Below, piece by piece: positions 19,718 through 26,274 of a stretch of DNA of 64,000 bases (its first letter is position 1; each line of letters starts with the position of its first letter). The DNA is taken from assembly GCF_036245865.1 (NCBI RefSeq), contig NZ_BTTW01000002.1, positions 124,001-188,000 of the forward strand, written 5' to 3'. The translations under genes were made by a program, and so were the position numbers. The DNA comes from Corallococcus caeni. Its GTDB lineage: Bacteria; Myxococcota; Myxococcia; Myxococcales; Myxococcaceae. The notes under the pieces are model-generated. The model saw nothing but the letters and a program-made list of their open reading frames with translations. It had not been told where the DNA came from and did no database searches.

Positions 19718-21250
19718 TCAGAGGTTCGACAGGACGCGATCCAGGTCGGCGGGCCGCACCGGCTTGGTGAGGTGCACGTCGAACCCGGCCTTCAGGGCCT
19801 GCTGGTAGGCCTCCGGGTCGCCGTAGCCGGAGAGCGCCACCAGCCGCAGCTGCTGCCCCACGCGCGCGCGCAGCGTCCTCGCCACCTGGTAGCCGTCCAG
19901 CCCCGGCAGGCCAATGTCCACCAGCGCCAGCTCCGGCGCGTGCTCCAGGGCCAGCGCCACGCCCTGCATGCCGTCCTGGGCCACCGCCACCTGGTGGCCC
20001 CACAGCTCCAGCAGCTCGCGCATGGACTGGCGCGCGTCCGAGTTGTCCTCCACCAGGAGGATGCGCCGCGCGCGCCGCGTGTCCATCAGGTTCGCCCCGG
20101 TCGAGCGGGGGACGCGGTCCGCGGGCAGCAGGGGCAGCCGCACCACGAACTCGCTGCCCTGGCCCAGGCCGCCGCTGGTCGCGTCCACGCTGCCGCCGTG
20201 CATCCGCACCAGCGTGCGCACGAGGGTGAGGCCAATGCCCAGGCCCCCGCGCGAGCGCTCCAGGGACGTGTCCGCCTGGGCGAACAGCTCGAACATGGCG
20301 GGCAGCTTCTCAGGCGGGATGCCGATGCCGGTGTCCTTCACCCGCAGCACCGCCTGCGCGCTGCCGTCCACGCCCTCCTGGAAGAGCTCCACGGTGACGG
20401 TGCCCTGGTCCGTGTACTTGGCCGCGTTGTCCACCAGGTTGGTGAAGACCTGCTCCAGGCGCGTGGCGTCACCCTCCAGCCACAGCGGCGCGCGCGGCAG
20501 GTGGGCCTCCAGCGTCAGGCCGCGGGACTCCACGCGGGGGCGCAGGATGGAGAGCACCTGCTGGAGGACCTCCGTCAGGCTCACCGGCTCCTGGCGCAGC
20601 TCCACCTTGCCCCGGGTGATGCGGCTGACGTCCAGCAGGTCGTCCACCAGCCGCGCCAGGTGGTTCGTCTGGCGCTGGATGATGCCGTGCATCCGCGCTT
20701 CCTTGGTGTCCGTGGACGCCTTGCGCTCCAGGATGCCAATGGCCGTCATGATGGCGGCCAGCGGGTTGCGCAGCTCGTGGGCCAGCATGGCCAGGAACTC
20801 GTCCTTGCGCCGGTCCATCTCGATGAGCTGGTCCGTGCGCAGCCGGGCCTGCTGCTCCGCGTGGCGCAGGCGCAAGAGCGAGCGCACCGTGGCGATGAGC
20901 TCCGACGGCTCGTAGGGCTGGGTGAGGTACGCGTCCGCACCGCCCTCCAGGCCCTGCACCTTCTTGTCCGGCGTGACGAACGTCGCGGACGTGTGCATCA
21001 CCGCGATGGCGGCCGTGGCCGCGTTGGCCCGCAGGCGCGCGCAGACCTCATAGCCGCTGATGTCCGGCAGCTTCACGTCCAGGACGATGACGTCCGGGCG
21101 GTGCTCCTCCGCCAGCAGGAGCGCCGCCATGCCGGTGGCCGCCTCCAGCACGTGGTAGCCGGACATCTCCAGGATGCGGTTGACCAGGTAGCGGTTGGCC
21201 TCGTCGTCGTTGACGTTGAGGACCGTTGCCAGACGGGGTTGCTCAGCCAC
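19718..21250 (-). CDS. Hybrid histidine kinase, REC-HisKA-HATPase-REC
   Basis: This soluble 510-residue hybrid kinase has an N-terminal receiver (residues 9-130, phospho-acceptor D58), a HisKA domain with H158 in LAHELRNPL, and an ATPase domain (NLVDNAAKYT near 271, KDTGIGIP near 305, GGLGIGLTL near 335). A second receiver carries D445. In the first receiver the usual lysine of the KP motif is a glutamine (LTQPYEP, Q111), so its signalling may be altered. There is no membrane helix. The GTG start overlaps the upstream kinase gene by 8 nt, placing this protein last in the leftward operon that begins with the B12-binding protein. It probably continues the phosphorelay started by the 682-residue kinase. 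Confidence 0.92.
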   Translation of the reverse strand: MAEQPRLATVLNVNDDEANRYLVNRILEMSGYHVLEAATGMAALLLAEEHRPDVIVLDVKLPDISGYEVCARLRANAATAAIAVMHTSATFVTPDKKVQGLEGGADAYLTQPYEPSELIATVRSLLRLRHAEQQARLRTDQLIEMDRRKDEFLAMLAHELRNPLAAIMTAIGILERKASTDTKEARMHGIIQRQTNHLARLVDDLLDVSRITRGKVELRQEPVSLTEVLQQVLSILRPRVESRGLTLEAHLPRAPLWLEGDATRLEQVFTNLVDNAAKYTDQGTVTVELFQEGVDGSAQAVLRVKDTGIGIPPEKLPAMFELFAQADTSLERSRGGLGIGLTLVRTLVRMHGGSVDATSGGLGQGSEFVVRLPLLPADRVPRSTGANLMDTRRARRILLVEDNSDARQSMRELLELWGHQVAVAQDGMQGVALALEHAPELALVDIGLPGLDGYQVARTLRARVGQQLRLVALSGYGDPEAYQQALKAGFDVHLTKPVRPADLDRVLSNL

Positions 21251-23291
21251 GGGGGTTCGCCTCGCGCAGTTCCCGGTTCCCCAATCCCGCCTTGGACAGC
21301 GCGTCGCGGATGCGGGTGATGGCCACTTCCCGGCTGAGCGTGTGCTTGGCCAGGATGGCGGACGTCTCGCGTGACAGCCGCGCCCGCTCCGCCTCCTGCA
21401 GCTGGTGGGAGGTGTGCAGGATGATGGGGATGTCGCGCGTGCGCGGATCCGCCTTCAGTTCGTCCAGCACGTCGAAGGCGGTGATGTCCGGCAGCACGAA
21501 GTCCAGGAAGATGAGGTGTGGGGCGTTCTCGCGCGCGATGCGCACGCCGTCACGGCCGTTGGAGGCCTCCAGCAGCTGGTAGGGCGTGTCCTTGAGCAGC
21601 TGCTTGAGCAGGTAGCGGTGCACGTCGTCGTCGTCGATGATGAGCAGCCGCTCCACCGGACCGACGCGGGCCAGCGACGCCAGCTTCTTCTGCAGGCGCA
21701 CCTCGTCCACGGGCTTGAGCCAGAACTCGTCCGCGCCCAGGGCGCGCGCCTTCTGCTCGCGGTCCGTCACGGTGACGACGAGGATGGGGATGTCGCGCGT
21801 CTGCTCGCCGTTCTTCATCTCCGCGAGGAAGCTCCAGCTCGTCTCGCCCTCCAGCATCACGTCCAGCACCATGGCGGCGGGGCGCACGCGCTGCATCACC
21901 TTGCGCGCGTCCTCCACGGTGCGCACGGGCAGCACCTGGAAGCCGGAGCGCGCCAGGTACTTCTCGTAGAGGAACAGCGTCTGGCGGTCGTCCTCCAGCA
22001 CCAGCACCGGCGCGCGGCCCGGGTCCAGCTTCTCGCTGCGCTGGGTGAGCCCCGTCATCTCCGACACTTCCGGGTGGACGCGCGGCAGGGTGATGGTGAA
22101 GGTGGCGCCCTGGCCCAGCGTGCTCTTCACGGTGAGCGAGCCGCCCAGGACCTCCGCCAGCTTGCGCGCCAGCGGCAGGCCCAGGCCGGTGCCCTTCACC
22201 TGCCGCTGCAGGTGGCTGTCCACCTGGATGAACTCCTCGAAGACGCGCTCGTGGTTCTCCGGCGCGATGCCGATGCCCGTGTCCTTCACGGTGAACACCA
22301 CCGTGTCCTTGGGGCCCGGGGCCACGGTCACCGTGATGGTGCCGGACTCGGTGAACTTCACCGCGTTGGACACCAGGTTGCGCACCACCTGGCTGAGCTT
22401 GGACTCGTCCGTCTCCAGCTCCAGCGGCGCCTCCGGGCCCTCGAAGGTGAGCGTCACCGGCGAGTCCGGCGGCAAGAGGGGCCGCGTCATGCCGCGCAGC
22501 GCGCTCATGAAGTCGGAGGCGACGAAGCGGCTGTGGCGCAGCGTCGTCTTGCCGGACTCCACCTTGGACAGGTCCAGGAGGTCGTTGACCAGCTCGAAGA
22601 GGGACTCCGCCGAGCCGCGGATGAACTGGACCTGCTTCTCCTGCTCCGGCGCCAGGCTGCCGTTGAGCGGGTTGAGCAGCACCTTGGACAGGCCGAGGAT
22701 GGAGTGCAGCGGCGTGCGGAACTCGTGGCTCACGTTGGCCACCACGCGGCTCTTGATTTCGGACGCGCGCTGGAGACTCTCCGCCTTCTCGTCCAGGGCG
22801 GCGTGCAGGCTCCTCACGCCCTTGTTGGACTCCTCCAGCTCGCGGTTGAGGCGCGTCAGTTCCTCCGCGCGGCGCTTGAGCTCGTACTGCTGGCGCTCCG
22901 TCTCGCGGTGGAGCGCGGACAGCTCTCCCAGCGTGGTGCTCACCTGGGTGAGCGCGGCGCCGTAGTCCTCCGGCACCAGGCTGCCCACCAGGGCGATGCC
23001 GCCGTCGTGCGGCCGGGCGCGGAAGGCGAACGCGGCGGGCTTGTGGTCGCGCTGGAGGATGAGCTCCCAGCCGTCCACGGCCTCGTCGCGCGCCTGCACC
23101 AGCAGCTTCTCCACCTTGCTCTCGCTGCCGTGGCTGGCCAGGCTCTTCAGCGACTGGCCGGGCTTGACGCCCAGGATGCGCGCCGCGCGCTCATCCCGCC
23201 AGACGACCGTGCCTTCCGCATCGCAGGCCAACGCCAGCTCGCGGCTGAGGAGTTCGAAGATCCCGGAGGCGCGATCATCCTCTTGCATCAT
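21243..23291 (-). CDS. Hybrid histidine kinase, PAS-like-coiled coil-HisKA-HATPase-REC-REC
   Basis: This 682-residue soluble kinase begins with a PAS-like sensor domain (residues 8-110, including ACDAEGTVVWRDERAARILG). A coiled coil follows (about 120-180), then HisKA with H189 in VSHEFRTPL and an ATPase domain (NLVSNAVKFTESG, KDTGIGIAPE, GTGLGLPLA). Two receivers follow (VLVLEDDRQT... and LLIIDDDDVHR..., acceptors in VLDVMLEGE and FLDFVLPD). The ATG used here overlaps the stop of the preceding gene by 4 nt (ATGA). A much longer frame upstream runs through that gene and is not credible. With the B12-binding protein upstream it could be the kinase that reads a light or cobalamin signal. Confidence 0.92.
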   Translation of the reverse strand: MMQEDDRASGIFELLSRELALACDAEGTVVWRDERAARILGVKPGQSLKSLASHGSESKVEKLLVQARDEAVDGWELILQRDHKPAAFAFRARPHDGGIALVGSLVPEDYGAALTQVSTTLGELSALHRETERQQYELKRRAEELTRLNRELEESNKGVRSLHAALDEKAESLQRASEIKSRVVANVSHEFRTPLHSILGLSKVLLNPLNGSLAPEQEKQVQFIRGSAESLFELVNDLLDLSKVESGKTTLRHSRFVASDFMSALRGMTRPLLPPDSPVTLTFEGPEAPLELETDESKLSQVVRNLVSNAVKFTESGTITVTVAPGPKDTVVFTVKDTGIGIAPENHERVFEEFIQVDSHLQRQVKGTGLGLPLARKLAEVLGGSLTVKSTLGQGATFTITLPRVHPEVSEMTGLTQRSEKLDPGRAPVLVLEDDRQTLFLYEKYLARSGFQVLPVRTVEDARKVMQRVRPAAMVLDVMLEGETSWSFLAEMKNGEQTRDIPILVVTVTDREQKARALGADEFWLKPVDEVRLQKKLASLARVGPVERLLIIDDDDVHRYLLKQLLKDTPYQLLEASNGRDGVRIARENAPHLIFLDFVLPDITAFDVLDELKADPRTRDIPIILHTSHQLQEAERARLSRETSAILAKHTLSREVAITRIRDALSKAGLGNRELREANPRG

Positions 23292-23992
23292 GAGTGCGTC
23301 TCCTCCCACGAAACTGGCGTTCGCGCGAGCAACGTTCGCGCTTCCGGGTGAGCGCTCCCCAGGACGGTCTTTAGCGCGTCCAGGCATTGGAGAAGGTTCA
23401 CGGGCGCCAGCCCCCGCTGGGGCCAGAACCCCGCGTACCACTGGAGGTGGGCGTCCCACAGGTCCGCACGGCCCAGCGCGAGCGCGTCCGAGAGATAGGA
23501 CAGCTGGAGGCGCACTTCTTGTTCCAGGCGCGGGCGGCTTCCGGAAGGCAGTGGGCCCTCCAACCGCCGGACGACCGCGCTGATGAGGCCGGGGGCGTCC
23601 GCCTCCAGGGTGTGTGCGGGGCCTTCTTTATAGCGCAGCGCCTGACGGGCGGCCTGGACGTAGGTGAAGGGCAGCGAGTCCGGGCCGAAGCCCTCCGCCT
23701 GGAGGGCGCGCAGCAGCCCCTCGAAGTGCTGATCCAGGTGCAGCGAGCACATGCCCCGCGTGACGAGCAGGGTGCGCAGCCAGCGCGCGTAGTCCTCCAG
23801 GATGGCGGGGCGGGACGCGTCGAGCGCCTGGACGAGGTAGCGCACGTGGAAGACGGCGTCCTCGTCACCGAAGCGGCGGGCGCGTGCGAGGCCGTAGCGC
23901 GCGGCCCAGAACGGATCCTCGTACAAAGCTTGAACAGAATTGGGAGCGAGGGACGCGGTCCGGGCTTCCACCTGGAGACTCACGTTCGACAT
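23288..23992 (-). CDS. Uncharacterised helical protein in the B12-sensor/kinase operon
   Basis: I do not recognise a family for this 234-residue protein. It is predicted to be almost all alpha-helical and soluble, with conserved-looking aromatic patches (YEDPFWAARYG near 24, LHLDQHFEGLLRAL near 84, WDAHLQWYAGFWPQRGL near 178). There is no signal peptide, no membrane segment and no recognisable catalytic motif. It starts 4 nt after the B12-binding gene and ends overlapping the hybrid kinase gene by 4 nt, so it is made in step with both. It may be an adaptor that carries the B12-sensor state to the kinase. That is inference from position only. Confidence 0.75.
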   Translation of the reverse strand: MSNVSLQVEARTASLAPNSVQALYEDPFWAARYGLARARRFGDEDAVFHVRYLVQALDASRPAILEDYARWLRTLLVTRGMCSLHLDQHFEGLLRALQAEGFGPDSLPFTYVQAARQALRYKEGPAHTLEADAPGLISAVVRRLEGPLPSGSRPRLEQEVRLQLSYLSDALALGRADLWDAHLQWYAGFWPQRGLAPVNLLQCLDALKTVLGSAHPEARTLLARTPVSWEETHS

Positions 23993-23996
23993 GGTG

Positions 23997-24656
23997 TCAG
24001 ACCCCCAGGGTGCGGCAGGCGGAGGAGACCAGCTCGCGGACGCTCTTGCCGAAGAAGGTCACGGCCAGCTCCTCCTCGAGCACGGGACCCCAGTCGAAGG
24101 CGAGCCCGCCCACGGCGATGGGCAGGGACGGGGAGACCTCACGCACCTTGCGCACGGCCTCGCGGACCTGGGGCATGTGGAAGGGCATGGTCACGGAGAG
24201 GGCCAGGAGGTTGGGCGGGGTTTCGCGCACCATGCGGGCCAGGTGGTCCGCGGGCACGTTGGCGCCGAGGAAGCGCACGTCGAAGCCGGCCATCTCCAGG
24301 AAGTCGCTGGCCATGCGCGCGCCCACCTCGTGCAGTTCGCCCTCCACGCACGCCATCATCACGACCTTGCCGTTGGCCGGGTCGCGGGGCAGGTGGCGGT
24401 ACAGGTGCGCCAGGGCGTACTGGGAGATGGCGGTGGCCAGGTGTTCCTGGGCCACGGAGATGGCGTTCTCCTGCCAGAGCCGGCCGATTTCGTACTGGGA
24501 CGCCTGGATGACCTCCAGGTGCAGGTCCTGGATGGGCACGCCGCACAGCAGGCCCTCATCCACGAGCAGGCGCAGGGCCTCCTGGCGGTTTCCGGAGAGC
24601 TGCGCGGCCAGATACCGCGCCCGCAGCGTGTCGATGGCAGGGGTCGATTGGATCAC
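23997..24656 (-). CDS. Free-standing CarH-like cobalamin-binding sensor protein
   Basis: This 219-residue protein consists of a four-helix cap (about residues 5-90) and a Rossmann B12-binding domain (about 95-215). It has the W-x9-EH signature of the light-sensing CarH/LitR family, with W61 and E71-H72. It also has the lower-ligand motif ExHxxG (E107, H109, G112). The MerR-type DNA-binding domain of CarH is absent, so it cannot itself act as a repressor. The residue after W61 is Gln, where Thermus CarH has the His that ligates cobalt after illumination. It heads an operon with two hybrid kinases, so it probably passes a light or adenosylcobalamin signal to them. The start is GTG. Confidence 0.85.
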   Translation of the reverse strand: MIQSTPAIDTLRARYLAAQLSGNRQEALRLLVDEGLLCGVPIQDLHLEVIQASQYEIGRLWQENAISVAQEHLATAISQYALAHLYRHLPRDPANGKVVMMACVEGELHEVGARMASDFLEMAGFDVRFLGANVPADHLARMVRETPPNLLALSVTMPFHMPQVREAVRKVREVSPSLPIAVGGLAFDWGPVLEEELAVTFFGKSVRELVSSACRTLGV

Positions 24657-24949
24657 GAGAACCGGGCGGGTGGCGGACGGGGCAGGGTAGGGGGGTCCCT
24701 GCTTTCGTTAAACCCTGGAGCCGTCGCCCGCACCCGGAAGTGAACAGTTCGCCGGCCCATGCGTCGACCGGCTGCTTTTCTGCTTGCAGGACAAGCGAAC
24801 TCCCTGGGTGGGTGGATGGAATCCGGGAATTCCCGGCCCGGGGTGGCCGGGGTGGGGGGAAACGGGGTAGGGACGCCGCTTTCGGAAAAAGGCCGGTGAC
24901 AGATTTCGGGGGCACCGGTGTTCCCCTGGCCAACCGGGAGGCGCGCGCG
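24657..24949. promoter_or_regulatory. Divergent control region with a 14 bp palindrome
   Basis: This 293 bp gap separates the leftward B12-sensor operon from the rightward sigma-factor operon. A perfect palindrome CCGGGAATTCCCGG lies at 24823-24836. A Shine-Dalgarno GGGAGG at 24937-24942 serves the sigma gene. I could not identify a confident -35/-10 pair on either strand. GGAAAC at about 24859-24864 resembles an ECF -35 element but no matching -10 is clear. Confidence 0.4.
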
Positions 24950-25429
24950 GTGTCCGTCGATGTGGAGGCCTATTACCGACGCTATGGCCCCCAGGTGCTC
25001 CGGCGCTGCCGCTTCCTGCTGCGCGACGAGGAACAGGCCGTGGACGCCATGCATGACGTGTTCGTTCAACTGCTGCGCTACCAGGCCGCCCTGAAGGACG
25101 CGGGGCCCTCCAGCCTGCTGCACCAGATCGCCACCCGCGTGTGCCTCAACCGCCTTCGCGGCGCGAAGCGGCGCCCCGAGGACCGCGACGACGAGCTGGT
25201 GCTGCGTATCGCCGCGTCCGGCGACACCGAGGCGCGCACCGCCGCCCGGGGCCTGCTGGACCGCCTCTTCGGCCGCGTCCCCGCGTCCAGCCGCGACATC
25301 GCCGTGCTCCACCTGGTGGACGGCATGACGCTGGAGGAGACCGCCCGCGAGGTGGGCCTGTCCGTGTCCGGAGTGCGCAAGCGCCTCCGGGCCCTGTCCG
25401 CTGTCCTGCAGGAGCTGGAGGCCGCATGA
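24950..25429 (+). CDS. ECF-type RNA polymerase sigma factor
   Basis: This compact 159-residue protein has sigma region 2 (about residues 5-65, YYRRYGPQVLRRCRFLLRDEEQAVDAMHDVFVQL in overlapping parts) and region 4 (about 108-155, RDIAVLHLVDGMTLEETA, then GLSVSGVRKRLRAL). There is no region 1.1 or 3, which defines the ECF class. The GTG start follows GGGAGG by 7 nt. The frame is open further upstream, but that extension lacks sigma similarity. The stop overlaps the next gene by 4 nt. It probably transcribes its own operon and is held by the membrane protein encoded next. Confidence 0.9.
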   Translation: MSVDVEAYYRRYGPQVLRRCRFLLRDEEQAVDAMHDVFVQLLRYQAALKDAGPSSLLHQIATRVCLNRLRGAKRRPEDRDDELVLRIAASGDTEARTAARGLLDRLFGRVPASSRDIAVLHLVDGMTLEETAREVGLSVSGVRKRLRALSAVLQELEAA

Positions 25430-26274
25430 CGTCCCCCCACCGCACCCCGGACTGGCTGCTGGAGCGAATCGCCCTGGGCGAGCTGCCCCCGGACGAGCTC
25501 GCCGCCGCCCGCGACCGCCTGTCCCGCGAACCCGACGGCCCCGCGCGCCTCGCTGCCCTGGAGGCCGACTCGCGCACCACCCTGGAGGCCCTGCCCCCCG
25601 ACCGCGTCGCCCGCGAGGTGAAGGCCCGCGTCGCCCGCGCCGGCCCCCCCGCCGCGCCCCGCGCCGAGGCCCCACCGTCGCGCCCTTCCTGGCGCTTCCT
25701 GCCCGCCCTGGTGCCGGTGCTCGCCGCCGCGACCCTCTTCGTCCTCGTCCGGCCGGGGGCGTCGTCCCAGGAGCAGGAGGCGCGCGACCCGTGGTCGGCG
25801 ACGGGGACCGGAGGCACCCCCGGCGTCCTGGAGCCCACGCGCAGCAAGGGGCTCCAGCCCCGGCTCGACGTGCACCGCCAGGCCGCCACCCGCACCGAGC
25901 GCCTCACCGACGGCGCCCCCGCCCAGGCCGGTGACGTGGTGCAGCTCTCCTACACGGCCGCCGGCCACGCCCACGGCGTCATCCTCTCCGTGGACGGCCG
26001 GGGCGCCGTCACCCCGCACCTGCCCGACATGGGCGACACGTCCGCGCCCCTGGAGCGCGGCGGCACGCACCTGCTGCCCCGCGCCTACGAACTGGACGAC
26101 GCCCCGGGCTTCGAGCGCTTCTTCCTCATCACCGCCGACGCCCCCTTCGAACTGGAGGGCGTGATGGCCGCCGCGCGCGTCCTGGCCACCTCCCCCGAGG
26201 CGCGCACCGCGCCGCTGACCCTGCCCCCGGGCCTGGGCCAGACGTCCTTCCTGCTGGAGAAGCCCTCCCCATGA
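25426..26274 (+). CDS. Single-span membrane protein, probable anti-sigma partner, DUF4384-like C-terminus
   Basis: This 282-residue protein has a helical cytoplasmic domain of about 85 residues (WLLERIALGELPPDELAAARDRL near 10, split here), a single membrane helix at about 90-108, and a periplasmic domain. Within the periplasmic domain, residues 150-245 resemble DUF4384 domains (GDVVQLSYTAAGHAHGVILSVDG in part). The layout matches membrane anti-sigma factors, though it lacks the zinc-binding HxxxCxxC motif. It overlaps the sigma gene and the caspase gene by 4 nt each, so the three are coupled. It may release the sigma factor on a periplasmic signal. That role is inferred. Confidence 0.78.
   Translation: MTSPHRTPDWLLERIALGELPPDELAAARDRLSREPDGPARLAALEADSRTTLEALPPDRVAREVKARVARAGPPAAPRAEAPPSRPSWRFLPALVPVLAAATLFVLVRPGASSQEQEARDPWSATGTGGTPGVLEPTRSKGLQPRLDVHRQAATRTERLTDGAPAQAGDVVQLSYTAAGHAHGVILSVDGRGAVTPHLPDMGDTSAPLERGGTHLLPRAYELDDAPGFERFFLITADAPFELEGVMAAARVLATSPEARTAPLTLPPGLGQTSFLLEKPSP

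Noticed and set aside
23292..23459. N-terminal extension of the 682-residue hybrid kinase
   Set aside because: It runs through the preceding gene; the ATGA overlap gives the natural start.
23997..24656. Assignment as CarH/LitR repressor
   Set aside because: The MerR-type DNA-binding domain is absent and no space remains for it upstream.
24740..24949. N-terminal extension of the sigma factor
   Set aside because: It has no sigma similarity; the GTG at 24950 has a good ribosome site and gives the usual ECF length.
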